A stretch of 64,000 bases of DNA from contig NZ_LT669941.1 in NCBI RefSeq assembly GCF_900128505.1, positions 421,526 through 485,525 on the forward strand. The letters are read 5' to 3'. Origin of the DNA: Parabacteroides timonensis (lineage in GTDB: Bacteria; Bacteroidota; Bacteroidia; Bacteroidales; Tannerellaceae). Below, piece by piece: positions 24,301-33,963 of the stretch (positions are counted from its first letter, which is position 1; each line of letters starts with the position of its first letter). Both the position numbers and the translations under genes were made by a program. The notes below the pieces were generated by a model that worked only from the letters and a program-made list of their open reading frames with translations, was not told where the DNA came from and did not search any database.

Positions 24301-25251
24301 TTAGAATAGGTTAGCTTCGTTGTTCAGTCCGGCAAGTGCTTTTCGATAATCGGCAACAAGTTCTTCCATCACTTCGCTGACAGTCTGTTCTTTTCTGAAT
24401 AAGGCGGCAACCTGTCCGATTTCCAGTTCTCCTTCTTCCAGATTCCCTTCGAATATACCTTTCTTGGCTCTGCCTTTGCCTAGTAAAGCGCGCATATCTT
24501 CTACGGATGCACCTTGTGCTTCGGCTTCTTCCACTGCCGTTTTGAAATCGCCTTTAGCCAAGCGGGTAGGAGCAAGCTTTTTCAACAATAGCTTCGTGTC
24601 TCCCTCATTGAGACTGAGGCAAAGCTGTTTGAAGTTCTCATGAGCGGAACTTTCTTCCGTCAGGGCAAAACGGGTACCGATCTGTACACCTTCCGCACCG
24701 AGGGCAAAAGTAGCCAGCATAGCATCACCGGTACCTATACCTCCGGCGGCTATCAGTGGAAGAGAGGTAGCCCGGCGCACGGCAGGGATCAGGCAGAGCG
24801 TCGTCGTCTCTTCGCGTCCGTTATGTCCTCCGGCTTCAAACCCTTCGGCAACAATGGCATCGACACCTGCCTCTTCACATTTGACGGCAAACAGGGAACT
24901 GCTTACTACATGGACTACTGTCATACCATGTTCTTTCAGGAAAGGAGTCCATTTCTTAGGACTTCCGGCAGAGGTAAAGACTATTTTTACTTCTTCTTCC
25001 ACCAGAATATTCATCAGGCTCTCTATTTCCGGGTACATCAGCGGAACGTTCACTCCGAAAGGATTGTCGGTAGCCGCTTTAGATTTGCGGATATGTTCGC
25101 GCAGCGTGTCGGGATGCATGGAACCGGCACCGAGCAATCCCAGTCCCCCGGCATTGCTGACAGCCGAAGCCAGTCTCCAACCGCTGCACCAAACCATCCC
25201 ACCTTGTATAATGGGGTATTTTATACCGAATAAGTTACATATTCTATTCAT
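24301..25251 (-). CDS. Nitronate monooxygenase / FabK-like flavoprotein
   Basis: A 316-aa TIM-barrel FMN enzyme. N-terminal KYPIIQGGMVWCSG, then GGLGLLGAGSM, INVPL-like FGVNVPL, the mid-chain EGFEAGGHNG with its His, and AAGGIGTGDAMLATFALGAEGVQIGTRFA are the shared signature of nitronate monooxygenases and enoyl-ACP reductase II (FabK). Sequence alone does not separate the two. Bacteroidota often carry such a protein, so either nitronate detoxification or fatty-acid elongation is possible. Expressed alone; a weak TTACTTTG box stands at 25280-25287 (minus strand), 28 bp before the ATG. It is divergent from the M3 peptidase gene. Confidence 0.85.
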   Translation of the reverse strand: MNRICNLFGIKYPIIQGGMVWCSGWRLASAVSNAGGLGLLGAGSMHPDTLREHIRKSKAATDNPFGVNVPLMYPEIESLMNILVEEEVKIVFTSAGSPKKWTPFLKEHGMTVVHVVSSSLFAVKCEEAGVDAIVAEGFEAGGHNGREETTTLCLIPAVRRATSLPLIAAGGIGTGDAMLATFALGAEGVQIGTRFALTEESSAHENFKQLCLSLNEGDTKLLLKKLAPTRLAKGDFKTAVEEAEAQGASVEDMRALLGKGRAKKGIFEGNLEEGELEIGQVAALFRKEQTVSEVMEELVADYRKALAGLNNEANLF

Positions 25252-25300
25252 GGTTACTCTATTTATACTATTAGGGGAACAAAGTAAAATAAAACTTCCC

Positions 25301-25308
25301 TATCTTTG
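25301..25308 (+). promoter_or_regulatory. -7 promoter box for the first M3 peptidase
   Basis: TATCTTTG followed by CA, an exact consensus match about 57 bp before the ATG at 25365. Confidence 0.55.
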
Positions 25309-25364
25309 CACCACCTATTATATAATTAATGTAGACATAAATTAATTCTTACAATATCATAGTT

Positions 25365-27482
25365 ATGAATAAAACGCTTATGGCTGCCAGCCTGGCAGTA
25401 GTCTTAGGAGCCTGCAACTCCTCAAAGAAAAGCGATGTAGCCGAGTCTACACCCAATCCGTTTTTTACAGAGTATACGACACCGTTCGGTGTTCCTCCTT
25501 TCGATAAGATAGAAGTAGCACATTATAAGCCGGCTTTCGAGAAGGGAATGGCGGAGCATAAGAAAGAGATCGATGCCATAGTGAATAACCCGGAAGAACC
25601 GACCTTCGAGAATACGATCGTTGCCCTCGACCAGGCAGGCGAGTTACTGAATAAGGTTATGTATGCCTTCGGGGGACAATCGAGTGTGAACACAACCGAC
25701 GAGATACAAGAACTCGAGCAAGAGTTATATCCTATCCTCTCTGCCCATTCCGATGATATCAGCTTGAACCCGGCTCTTTTTGCCCGTGTGAAAGCAGTTT
25801 ACGACAATCAGGCTTCGCTTAACCTGGATAAGGAACAAAAGAAGCTACTGGAAGAAACCTATAAAGGTTTTGTTCGCAGCGGTGCCAATCTCGATGCCGA
25901 CAAGCAGGCTAAACTGCGTGAACTGAACGAACAGATCTCAGTGCTGGAACTGACCTTCGGACAAAACACCCTGAAAGAAACAAATGCTTTTAAATTGGTT
26001 ATAGATAACAAAGAAGATCTCTCAGGCCTGCCTGAAACTCTGATCGCCGCTGCTGCCGAGACAGCCGCTGCCGACTCGATGGAAGGCAAGTGGGTTTTCA
26101 CGCTTCACAACCCGAGTGTAATGCCTTTCCTCCAATATGCAGATAACCGGGCATTGCGCGAAAAGATGTTTAATGCCTATGTTTGCCGGGGAAATAACAA
26201 TAATGCCAATGACAACAAAGAAGTAATAAAGAAACTGGTTACCGCCCGTCTCGAAAAGGCCAAACTGTTGGGTTACGAAGACTTTGCCGCTTACGTCCTG
26301 GAAGAGAACATGGCAAAGAACGAAAAGAATGTATACCAGCTATTGGATCAACTTTGGAAGCCGGCGTTGGCAAAGGCAAATGAAGAATTGGCCGACATCA
26401 ATGCCGAAATAAAGAAAGAAGGCGGTAACTTCAAGGCGGAAGCATGGGACTGGCGTTATTATGCCGATAAAGCTCGTCAGGCAAAGTTCGACCTGGACGA
26501 GAACGAAGTGCGTCCGTATCTGGAGCTGAACCATGTACGTGAAGGTGCCTTTTATGTGGCAAACAAACTGTACGGTATCACCTTTACAGAAATAACAGAC
26601 ATTCCGAAACCAGATCCCGATGCCTATGCATTCGAATGTAAGGACAAAGACGGTTCTCCGCTGGGTGTTCTGTATATGGACTTCTATACCCGTCCCGGCA
26701 AGAGTGGCGGAGCATGGTGTGGCGGTTATCGTTCGCAGACTTATAAAGACGGCAAGAAGATCACTCCGGTGGTAACGACTGTCTTTAACTTCAGTAAACC
26801 GGCAGCCGGACAACCTGCCCTGCTGAGTGCCGATGAAGCAGAAACCGTTTTCCATGAATTTGGTCATGCATTGCACGGATTGTTTGGCGATGTTCATTAT
26901 TACGGTGTTGCCGATGTCCCTCGCGATTTCGTGGAATTACCTTCACAGGTCAACGAGCATTGGGCATTTGAACCCGAAGTACTGAAAGTATATGCTAAAC
27001 ATTATAAGACAGGCGAAGTTATTCCACAGGAACTGGTAGATAAGATCGTGAAGAGTGGTAAGTACGGACAAGGTTTTGCCACAGTAGAATATCTGGCTTC
27101 CTCCCTGTTGGATATGGATTACCATGTAATGAAAGAAATTCCGGCCGACCTGGATATCGAGAAATATGAAGGGGAGGCGATGTATGGCCGCGGTTTGCCG
27201 ACTCAGATAGCACCTCGTTACTGGGGAACCTATTTCGGTCATACGATGGAAGGCGGATATACTGCCGGTTATTACAGTTATATCTGGGCGGAAGTATTGG
27301 ATGCCGATGCTTTTGAAGCTTATAAGGAAACTGGTGATATCTTTAATCAGGAGATAGCTGCTAAGTTCCGTACCTATGTCCTTACTCCGGGCGGTATCGA
27401 CGATGCCATGGTGATGTATAAGAATTTCCGTGGAAAAGAACCGAGTATCGAACCTTTATTGAAGAACCGGGGATTAAAATAA
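25365..27482 (+). CDS. M3 family zinc metallopeptidase lipoprotein (peptidyl-dipeptidase Dcp-like), copy 1
   Basis: A 705-aa lipoprotein (lipobox LGAC, Cys17) of the thimet oligopeptidase/Dcp family, which trims short peptides. The zinc site HEFGH starts at His497, with the downstream Glu in the FVELPSQVNEHW helix and the usual substrate-binding MEGGYTAGYYSYIWAE near the C-terminus. The lipid anchor places it in the periplasm or at an outer-membrane leaflet, unlike cytoplasmic Dcp, suggesting use of dietary or host peptides. It is closely similar to the next gene along its whole length, with the HEFGH at the same residue number, so the pair arose by tandem duplication. Each copy has its own promoter box. 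Confidence 0.94.
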   Translation: MNKTLMAASLAVVLGACNSSKKSDVAESTPNPFFTEYTTPFGVPPFDKIEVAHYKPAFEKGMAEHKKEIDAIVNNPEEPTFENTIVALDQAGELLNKVMYAFGGQSSVNTTDEIQELEQELYPILSAHSDDISLNPALFARVKAVYDNQASLNLDKEQKKLLEETYKGFVRSGANLDADKQAKLRELNEQISVLELTFGQNTLKETNAFKLVIDNKEDLSGLPETLIAAAAETAAADSMEGKWVFTLHNPSVMPFLQYADNRALREKMFNAYVCRGNNNNANDNKEVIKKLVTARLEKAKLLGYEDFAAYVLEENMAKNEKNVYQLLDQLWKPALAKANEELADINAEIKKEGGNFKAEAWDWRYYADKARQAKFDLDENEVRPYLELNHVREGAFYVANKLYGITFTEITDIPKPDPDAYAFECKDKDGSPLGVLYMDFYTRPGKSGGAWCGGYRSQTYKDGKKITPVVTTVFNFSKPAAGQPALLSADEAETVFHEFGHALHGLFGDVHYYGVADVPRDFVELPSQVNEHWAFEPEVLKVYAKHYKTGEVIPQELVDKIVKSGKYGQGFATVEYLASSLLDMDYHVMKEIPADLDIEKYEGEAMYGRGLPTQIAPRYWGTYFGHTMEGGYTAGYYSYIWAEVLDADAFEAYKETGDIFNQEIAAKFRTYVLTPGGIDDAMVMYKNFRGKEPSIEPLLKNRGLK

Positions 27483-27496
27483 GCCCAATAAATCAG

Positions 27497-27608
27497 TATT
27501 AGGGAACGCAGACGACACAGAATACGCAGACAGACGCAGATAAATCTTTCTTAACAAAGAAAAGTCTGCGTTCTTCTGCGTATTCTGCGTCGTCTGCGTT
27601 CCCTAATA
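27497..27608. repeat. Long inverted repeat between the two M3 peptidase genes
   Basis: About 44-bp arms, starting TATTAGGGAACGCAGACGAC on the left and ending in its complement on the right, with three or four mismatches near CGCAGA tracts and a roughly 24-nt loop of AAAGAAAAG type. Each arm is itself built from repeated CTGCGT/ACGCAG motifs. It sits between the stop of copy 1 and the promoter of copy 2; it could be a MITE-like element or a strong RNA hairpin ending transcription. Confidence 0.85.
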
Positions 27609-27617
27609 TATTTTCAT

Positions 27618-27625
27618 TATCTTTG
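27618..27625 (+). promoter_or_regulatory. -7 promoter box for the second M3 peptidase
   Basis: TATCTTTG, an exact consensus match 29 bp before the ATG at 27654, directly after the inverted repeat. Confidence 0.55.
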
Positions 27626-27653
27626 CGCTAATAAAATACTTAAACAGAACAGC

Positions 27654-29771
27654 ATGAAGAAAATGATTATGGCAGCCGGTATTGCCGTTGCACTTAGTGC
27701 CTGCAATTCGTCCGAGAAGAAGTCTGAAACCACAGCTCCCGGGGATATTTTCCTGACGGAGTTCACTACCCCCTTTGGAGTGCCCCCATTTGACAAAATC
27801 ACACTGGAGGACTATATGCCCGCCTTTAAAGCTGGAATAGCCGAACAGCAAGCCGAAGTTGCAGCTATCACAAACCAGCCCGAAGCACCTGACTTTGAGA
27901 ATACGATTGTTGCCCTCGACCAGAGCGGTGAGACATTGCGCCGGGTCAGTGCCGTCTTTTATGGCCAAAACAGTGCCAATACGAATGACGATATGCAGGC
28001 TGTGAGCCGCGAATTGTCGCCGCTATTGTCGAAGAACAGCGACGATATCCGCATGAACGCAGACCTGTTCAAGCGTATCAAGACGGTTTATGATAACCAG
28101 GAAGCGATGAACCTCGACAAGGAGCAGAAAAAACTGTTGGAGGAAACGTATAAGAGTTTCGTTCGTGGCGGTGCAAACCTCGATGCAGAGAAGCAGGCCC
28201 GCTTGCGTGAACTGAACAGCGAGATCTCCATGCTTCAGCTTACTTTCGGACAGAATATGCTGAAAGAGACCAATGCATTCCGATTGGTAATAGATAATAA
28301 AGCGGATCTTGCCGGATTGCCCGAAAGCCTGGTATTAAATGCCGAAGCGGCCGCCCGTGGTGCCGGAATGGAAGGTAAATGGCTTTTCACCCTGCATAAT
28401 CCAAGCGTAATGCCTTTCCTGCAATATGCAGACAACCGCGCTTTGCGTGAAAAGATATTCAACGGTTACATCAACCGTGGCAATAATGGTAACGATGCCG
28501 ATAATAAAGAAGTCGTACGTAAACTGGTCTCCCTTCGTCTGGAAAAAGCCAAACTGATGGGATACGACGATTATGCCTCTTTCGTCCTGGAAGAACGGAT
28601 GGCAAAGACATCCGATAAGGTGTATGCCCTTTTGGATGAAATCTGGACACCGGCTATAGGTAAGGCTAAATCGGAATTGGCCGACATCAATGCCGAGATA
28701 AAGAAAGAAGGCGGTAACTTCCAGGCAGAAGGTTGGGACTGGCGTTATTATTTCGAGAAAGCAAAGAAGGCAAAATTTGACCTGGACGAGAACCAGGTGC
28801 GCCCGTATCTGAAACTCGATAACGTACGCGACGGTGCTTTCTACGTCGCTAACAAGTTGTATGGAATTACATTTACTCCGATAAAGAATGTCCCTCTGCC
28901 ACATCCCGATGCAGAAGCATTCGAATGTAAAGATAAAGATGGCACACATCTGGGCGTATTGTATATGGACTATTTCCCGCGTGCCAGCAAGAAAGGCGGT
29001 GCATGGTGCGGTACGTATCGTTCGCAGACCTACCAGGACGGCAAGCGTCAGGGACCTGTTGTTACGATCGTTTGTAACTTCTCGCAACCTTCTCCCGGAC
29101 AGCCTGCTTTGTTGAGTGCCGATGAAGCGGAAACGCTGTTCCATGAATTCGGACATGGTTTACATAACCTTTTCAAAGATGTACATTATTATGGTGTATC
29201 GGGTGTTCCTCGCGACTTCGTGGAGTTACCTTCACAGATCATGGAACATTGGGTATTCGAACCGGAAGTGTTGAAAGTTTATGCCAAGCATTACCAGACA
29301 GGTGAAGTGATCCCTGCCGAACTGATTGAAAAGTTGGATAAGAGTGGCAAATATGGACAAGGTTTTGCTACCACCGAATATTTGGCAGCTTCTTTATTGG
29401 ATATGGATTTCCATGTATTGAAAGAAGTACATGACGGTGCAGACGTAATGAAGTTTGAAGAGACTGTTCTTGGTGAACGTGGCTTATTGAAGCAGATCCC
29501 GCCTCGCTACCGCACAACTTATTTCAATCATACGATGGGCGGTGGCTACACAGCCGGTTATTACAGCTACATCTGGGCAGAAGTACTCGACTCGGATGCT
29601 TACCAGGCCTTTAAGGAAAGTGGCGATATCTTTAATCCTGAAATTGCCGCTAAATTCCGTACGTATGTCCTGACACCGGGTGGCATCGACGATGCAATGG
29701 ATATGTATAAAAACTTTCGTGGCAAAGAACCTAATACTGATCCGCTTCTGAAAAACAGAGGACTGAAATAA
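27654..29771 (+). CDS. M3 family zinc metallopeptidase lipoprotein (Dcp-like), copy 2
   Basis: A 705-aa paralogue of the preceding gene, with lipobox LSAC (Cys17), zinc site HEFGH at His497, and the same C-terminal GGYTAGYYSYIWAE and GGIDDAM blocks. Length is identical to copy 1. Differences concentrate in the N-terminal region and around the substrate channel (ASKKGGAWCGTYRSQTYQ against GKSGGAWCGGYRSQTYK), so the copies may prefer different peptides. Transcription probably ends at the hairpin at 29792-29829. Family function is known; the division of labour between copies is not. Confidence 0.94.
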   Translation: MKKMIMAAGIAVALSACNSSEKKSETTAPGDIFLTEFTTPFGVPPFDKITLEDYMPAFKAGIAEQQAEVAAITNQPEAPDFENTIVALDQSGETLRRVSAVFYGQNSANTNDDMQAVSRELSPLLSKNSDDIRMNADLFKRIKTVYDNQEAMNLDKEQKKLLEETYKSFVRGGANLDAEKQARLRELNSEISMLQLTFGQNMLKETNAFRLVIDNKADLAGLPESLVLNAEAAARGAGMEGKWLFTLHNPSVMPFLQYADNRALREKIFNGYINRGNNGNDADNKEVVRKLVSLRLEKAKLMGYDDYASFVLEERMAKTSDKVYALLDEIWTPAIGKAKSELADINAEIKKEGGNFQAEGWDWRYYFEKAKKAKFDLDENQVRPYLKLDNVRDGAFYVANKLYGITFTPIKNVPLPHPDAEAFECKDKDGTHLGVLYMDYFPRASKKGGAWCGTYRSQTYQDGKRQGPVVTIVCNFSQPSPGQPALLSADEAETLFHEFGHGLHNLFKDVHYYGVSGVPRDFVELPSQIMEHWVFEPEVLKVYAKHYQTGEVIPAELIEKLDKSGKYGQGFATTEYLAASLLDMDFHVLKEVHDGADVMKFEETVLGERGLLKQIPPRYRTTYFNHTMGGGYTAGYYSYIWAEVLDSDAYQAFKESGDIFNPEIAAKFRTYVLTPGGIDDAMDMYKNFRGKEPNTDPLLKNRGLK

Positions 29772-29791
29772 AAATATTGAGTTTATATTGT

Positions 29792-29829
29792 AAGAAGCTG
29801 TATCAAAAGAGATTTAGATACAGCTTCTT
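29792..29829. terminator. Terminator hairpin between copy-2 peptidase and nhaC-like gene
   Basis: AAGAAGCTGTATC pairs perfectly with GATACAGCTTCTT (13 bp, 12-nt loop), followed by TCTTTTTG. It lies between convergent genes and probably ends the plus-strand transcript, possibly both. Confidence 0.75.
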
Positions 29830-29846
29830 TCTTTTTGAGGGTTTCT

Positions 29847-31169
29847 TTACTTTTTCAAAGCATACCTTCTCGGATACCCGAAAGCGATAGCTAATAAAGC
29901 TCCGAGCCCTAACAGATAAGGGTAGTATAAATACTGCATGATCTCGATAGGGGAAACACCGCCCAGCCCGGCAGCCATCAATAGTTGCGCCCCATAAGGG
30001 ATAATACCCTGCACGAAACAAGAGAAGATATCGAGCAGGCTGGCACTACGGCGTGGATCTACATGGAAACGGTCGGCTATGTCTTTGGCGATCGGACCGG
30101 CCATTATCAGGGCGATCGTATTGTTTGCCGTACAAAGATTGGCGAAGCTGACCAGGGCGGCAATACTCAGTTCGGCTCCTTTGACGGAGCGGATATGTGA
30201 AGTCAGTTTCAGGATAATCCAGTCGATACCTCCGTTATAGCGTATCATTTCCAGCATACCGCCGGCGAGCAGAGTAACGATAATCAGTTCGCCCATGTTG
30301 GTGATACCGAGTCCCATCGAAGCTGTCCATCCCCATACATCGAAGCCTCCGGTCAACAATCCTACAATACCTGACAACAGGATACCGATAAACAATACCA
30401 ACATCACATTTACTCCGCAGATAGCCGTAACAAGTACCACCACATAAGGGATTACTTTTGCCCACTCTATGGTTCCGGCTACATAGTTACTGTCTATGCC
30501 GCTTCCTATAAATACATATAACAGACCTGTTATGACTGCTATCGGAAGGGCAATACGGATATTCACTTTAAACTTATCGTTCATGTTGCATCCTTGGGTA
30601 CGGGTTGCAACAATGGTTGTATCTGAAATAAACGACAGATTATCGCCAAACATCGCACCACTGACTACAACACCGAGCATCAGGGCATCGGGCATCCCTG
30701 TCTTGGCGGCAATACCTACTGCTACGGGAGCCAGAGCGACAATCGTTCCGACCGAGGTGCCTACGGAGATAGAAATAAAACAAGCTGCCAGGAAAATCCC
30801 TGCGGCCAGCAAGTTACCGGGTAGGATCGACATGGCGAGGTTGACGGTTGCATCTACGGCTCCCATCGATTTGGCCGTCTGTGCAAAAGCGCCGGCCAGG
30901 ATGAAGATAAGCACCATCAACATGATGTTGGTGTTGGCTGCTCCGCGACAGAACTGTTCGATACGGTTGGATAATTTGCCTCCCTTGGATATAGCGATGG
31001 CAACTACCGACGAGATAACAAAAGCTACCGTGATAGGCATCTTGTAAAAGTCGCCGGCCAATATCGAAACTACCAGATAGGTAAGTAGAAAGACCAATAG
31101 CGGTATCAGTGCCCACGCATTCGGTGCATGATTTAATAGAGAACTTGTATCTTTTATATCTTTTTCCAT
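29847..31169 (-). CDS. NhaC-family Na+/H+ antiporter
   Basis: A 440-aa inner-membrane protein with about 11-12 spans. It shows the NhaC-family segments: GISVGTSVGTI-like text (ISVGTSVGTIVALAPVAVGIA), VSGAMFGDNLSFISDTTIVATRTQGC, and ANLCTANNTIALIMAGPIAK. The family exchanges Na+ for H+ or carries small organic acids with Na+. I chose ATG 31169 over the GTG at 31178, which lies inside a dispersed GTTGACAG-type repeat. It follows the DUF5686 gene on the same strand with a 30-bp gap filled by that repeat, so co-transcription is likely. Substrate specificity is uncertain. Confidence 0.85.
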   Translation of the reverse strand: MEKDIKDTSSLLNHAPNAWALIPLLVFLLTYLVVSILAGDFYKMPITVAFVISSVVAIAISKGGKLSNRIEQFCRGAANTNIMLMVLIFILAGAFAQTAKSMGAVDATVNLAMSILPGNLLAAGIFLAACFISISVGTSVGTIVALAPVAVGIAAKTGMPDALMLGVVVSGAMFGDNLSFISDTTIVATRTQGCNMNDKFKVNIRIALPIAVITGLLYVFIGSGIDSNYVAGTIEWAKVIPYVVVLVTAICGVNVMLVLFIGILLSGIVGLLTGGFDVWGWTASMGLGITNMGELIIVTLLAGGMLEMIRYNGGIDWIILKLTSHIRSVKGAELSIAALVSFANLCTANNTIALIMAGPIAKDIADRFHVDPRRSASLLDIFSCFVQGIIPYGAQLLMAAGLGGVSPIEIMQYLYYPYLLGLGALLAIAFGYPRRYALKK

Positions 31170-31200
31170 ATCTGTCACTTGTCAACTGTCATCTGTCAAC
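31170..31200. repeat. GTTGACAG/GTTGACAAGTGACAG-type short repeat
   Basis: The minus strand reads GTTGACAGATGACAGTTGACAAGTGACAGAT, filling the whole gap between two genes and reaching the stop codon of the upstream one. The same words recur at 42580-42604 and 42710-42790. Confidence 0.75.
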
Positions 31201-33785
31201 TAGAAAGAGAATCGTAGCGCAATACGCACCCCGCCTTTCTTTATATTCGGTTCGTTCAGGTAAGTCAGACGACGGTAATAGTCGATACGCAGTATCTTGA
31301 AGATATTTTCAAGACCGACACTTGCTTCCATGTAAGGTGTATTGCCCAGAGGACGTGTGCCGTCGGGCAATACGAATAGGCCGGGAGTCATTGTCGGGTT
31401 ATTCTTGTCGGTCAGACCACCATAGATCCCATTGAAAGAGATTACTTCACGAAGGCGTAACCACTTGACGCCGGGGATGCGGTTCAGTATCCATCCTTTC
31501 ATATAGTAAGTGGCATTGAATGACACGTATTGGTCGGTCACGAATTCCAAAGCATTCATCATGTGGAATGCTTCCGGCTGAATGGTGATCGACTGGTTGG
31601 TATTCGGTAGTATCAATAGAGGGAAAGGTACTTTGTTCCATACTTTTCCGGCTTTCAACTGTGTATCGATATGGCCGAATGAGGATAGCCAGATACGCTT
31701 TTCAGCGCTGAGTTCCGTATGATTGTAGTTATATTCTCCGCCTAATACCCCTTTCAGACCCAGTTGATGGGACAGTTTGAATATAGGGGCGTCCTTCGAA
31801 AGGTTAAATACCGACTCTTTGCCGGAACGACCATCATAAGAACGTTCTCCGGGGGCAAAACGAAGTTGTGTCCCGATTTCAGAGGTGGTGATACTTTTCT
31901 TATGGATCAGAGTACCATTTGCATCCTGTTCTATATATTTCAGTGTTCCTGCTGCCTGGTTATTCTGGTTATATACCCACGATCTCCAGGTCAGGCCGTT
32001 CAGCCATTCCTTCTCATACTGGAACATCGACTTGCGGATATATTGCATCTTGGTCACAGGTTCACCCACTTTCCAGGCAACGAAGATGTTATCTTTACTG
32101 GTAAAGAGGAAGTCCTGTCCCGGAGTATATACATCGTATTCCTGAATGAAGGAGAGATTGTTTACCGGGCTTTCTCCTTCATGGTAGAGTTTTTTATTGA
32201 AGCTGTGGGTCAGTTTGACGTTATACTTCAGTTTACGGTCGTTCGTTCCGTAGGCCAGATAGCCGCTGGCGAACCAATACGGGTTGAGGTTGGCTGTTGT
32301 CATACCTCCGACACGCAGGCGTACACCTTCCAGTCTGTTACCGCTGATGGTCGTGTTCATTGGCCCGAAGTCGAACTTTGTCGATTTCTTGTCGCCAGCC
32401 GTAGGAATATACCCTGAGATAAGTATCTCTGCCGTTTTGATGATTACGTTGAATGCCGGAACTTTGCGGAGTTGTGCCAACAAGTCGTCGAGTGCATTCT
32501 CCTTTTCTTTCAGAGGGACATGCCGGTTGTTGACCCAGAACGTATCGGGTTGTTCGATTGCTACGGGCAAAGTATGGAGCGGCCCCAACAGGTTAAAGAC
32601 GGAGTCTGCTTTTTCGACGTTGAAATTATATTTCTCGTAATTCCTTAATTGGTGTGCATAGAGTTGTTGCGCTCCTTTCACAATATAGAAATTAACGTAC
32701 GTGTTTTCGTTCTTGACAACCCAGGTACTGTCGGGCATACGTTCGAACTCCTGTTCGATACGAAGTTTATCCACCCAGTTGAGGTTGATATTGACCGGCG
32801 TGTTAAGCAGGAATTTCTTTACCGCATAGTTGCCATCCAGCGTAATATACAATCTTCCGGTAAAACCGTAACTCTGGCTGTTGACCGGAACAAAGCCCAG
32901 ATCGACACATTTATCGCCTCCTATATCCAGCGTATCCATGATATAATACTTGTAATAGCTGGTGGCCAGGGTAGAGGATAGCGGGCTGACAAAACGGTTC
33001 AGCAGGATATTGATGTTATTGTCGAAGATGTTGATTCCCTGAAATATTTCTTCCAGATTGGAGGTGATGCCACCACCATCGTCCAGCGTCTGGTCGACAC
33101 CCTGCATACGCTTCCCTTTGACGATTGTCTTTTCGGCTTTCGGTTGCTTCCGGTAGTACTTATCCGCAATCGTTTCCCGTACGGAAAGGGTCAGGATCGG
33201 TTTTCCGTTGAACTCGGATGTGTCGAGATAGTTTCGGATGAACTTGAATTTCTTCATGAATTTGTTCTTCTCGAAGTCCGGGTTGAAGTCGTCCAGCGAG
33301 AGGGATAGTTTCTCGTAAACTTCCGTTTGGTATTCGTCTTTTGCTTCGATACGGTTATCGTTTTTATGCTCGATCACCTTCTTGATAAGTTCGACAGCCG
33401 GATTATCTTTGCGGGTGTATTTTTCCCTCTTGGGCTTTACCACGACTTCCGAAATCTCGAAAGCGGTAGGACGTATCTTTATATCGAGACCATCGTTCTT
33501 CTGGCCTTTTTTCAGGTCGATCACCTTGGTGTCGTATCCCAGTGATGCAAAGGCCAGCTTATTATACCCTTTATCATTTTGCAGGGTAAACTTTCCGTTA
33601 TCGTCGGTCATAGCACCGATCGTGGAACCGTCGAAATAGACGGATACGAAGGCCAGAGGCTCTCCGGTAATTGAATCTTTCACAATACCGGATGCAGATG
33701 TAATGCTTTGAGCATATAAAACAGAGATGCCAGTCACTGCCTGCAATAGAACCAACAGCAATATAAAGCGAATTCTTTTTACCAT
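31200..33785 (-). CDS. DUF5686 outer-membrane protein with CarboxypepD_reg-like domain
   Basis: An 861-aa protein with a signal peptide (cut near VLYAQS, about 26). A carboxypeptidase-regulatory-like beta-sandwich (about 28-115: SASGIVKDSITGEPLAFVSV) is followed by the long DUF5686 region with many aromatic-rich amphipathic strands. It ends in RIALRFSF, with the terminal Phe typical of outer-membrane barrels. The family is widespread in Bacteroidota without an assigned role; an outer-membrane barrel with a periplasmic sandwich domain is the structural reading. Promoter box TACCTTTG at 33823-33830 on the minus strand. Downstream is the NhaC-like antiporter. Confidence 0.85.
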   Translation of the reverse strand: MVKRIRFILLLVLLQAVTGISVLYAQSITSASGIVKDSITGEPLAFVSVYFDGSTIGAMTDDNGKFTLQNDKGYNKLAFASLGYDTKVIDLKKGQKNDGLDIKIRPTAFEISEVVVKPKREKYTRKDNPAVELIKKVIEHKNDNRIEAKDEYQTEVYEKLSLSLDDFNPDFEKNKFMKKFKFIRNYLDTSEFNGKPILTLSVRETIADKYYRKQPKAEKTIVKGKRMQGVDQTLDDGGGITSNLEEIFQGINIFDNNINILLNRFVSPLSSTLATSYYKYYIMDTLDIGGDKCVDLGFVPVNSQSYGFTGRLYITLDGNYAVKKFLLNTPVNINLNWVDKLRIEQEFERMPDSTWVVKNENTYVNFYIVKGAQQLYAHQLRNYEKYNFNVEKADSVFNLLGPLHTLPVAIEQPDTFWVNNRHVPLKEKENALDDLLAQLRKVPAFNVIIKTAEILISGYIPTAGDKKSTKFDFGPMNTTISGNRLEGVRLRVGGMTTANLNPYWFASGYLAYGTNDRKLKYNVKLTHSFNKKLYHEGESPVNNLSFIQEYDVYTPGQDFLFTSKDNIFVAWKVGEPVTKMQYIRKSMFQYEKEWLNGLTWRSWVYNQNNQAAGTLKYIEQDANGTLIHKKSITTSEIGTQLRFAPGERSYDGRSGKESVFNLSKDAPIFKLSHQLGLKGVLGGEYNYNHTELSAEKRIWLSSFGHIDTQLKAGKVWNKVPFPLLILPNTNQSITIQPEAFHMMNALEFVTDQYVSFNATYYMKGWILNRIPGVKWLRLREVISFNGIYGGLTDKNNPTMTPGLFVLPDGTRPLGNTPYMEASVGLENIFKILRIDYYRRLTYLNEPNIKKGGVRIALRFSF

Positions 33786-33822
33786 GAAACTAACGTTATT
33801 CCTTCTCGGATAATGCAGTTGG

Positions 33823-33830
33823 CAAAGGTA
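33823..33830 (-). promoter_or_regulatory. -7 promoter box for the DUF5686 gene
   Basis: TACCTTTG on the minus strand, an exact consensus match 37 bp before the ATG. Confidence 0.5.
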
Positions 33831-33930
33831 CTCTTTTTCTTTGGAGCAGCAGTCTGAGCGTTATTAATAATCTTTAATCAAGAAGCGTGAGAATGAAGAG
33901 GAATTTTGTTTGGGGTGTTAATTAATTAGT

Positions 33931-33938
33931 TAACTTTG
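33931..33938 (+). promoter_or_regulatory. Promoter of the toxin-antitoxin pair
   Basis: TAACTTTG followed by CA (exact -7), with a -33-type TTTG at 33909-33912 and an 18-bp spacer. It lies 25 bp before the toxin ATG. Confidence 0.55.
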
Positions 33939-33963
33939 CAAGTGTAATAATAAAATCTTAATT

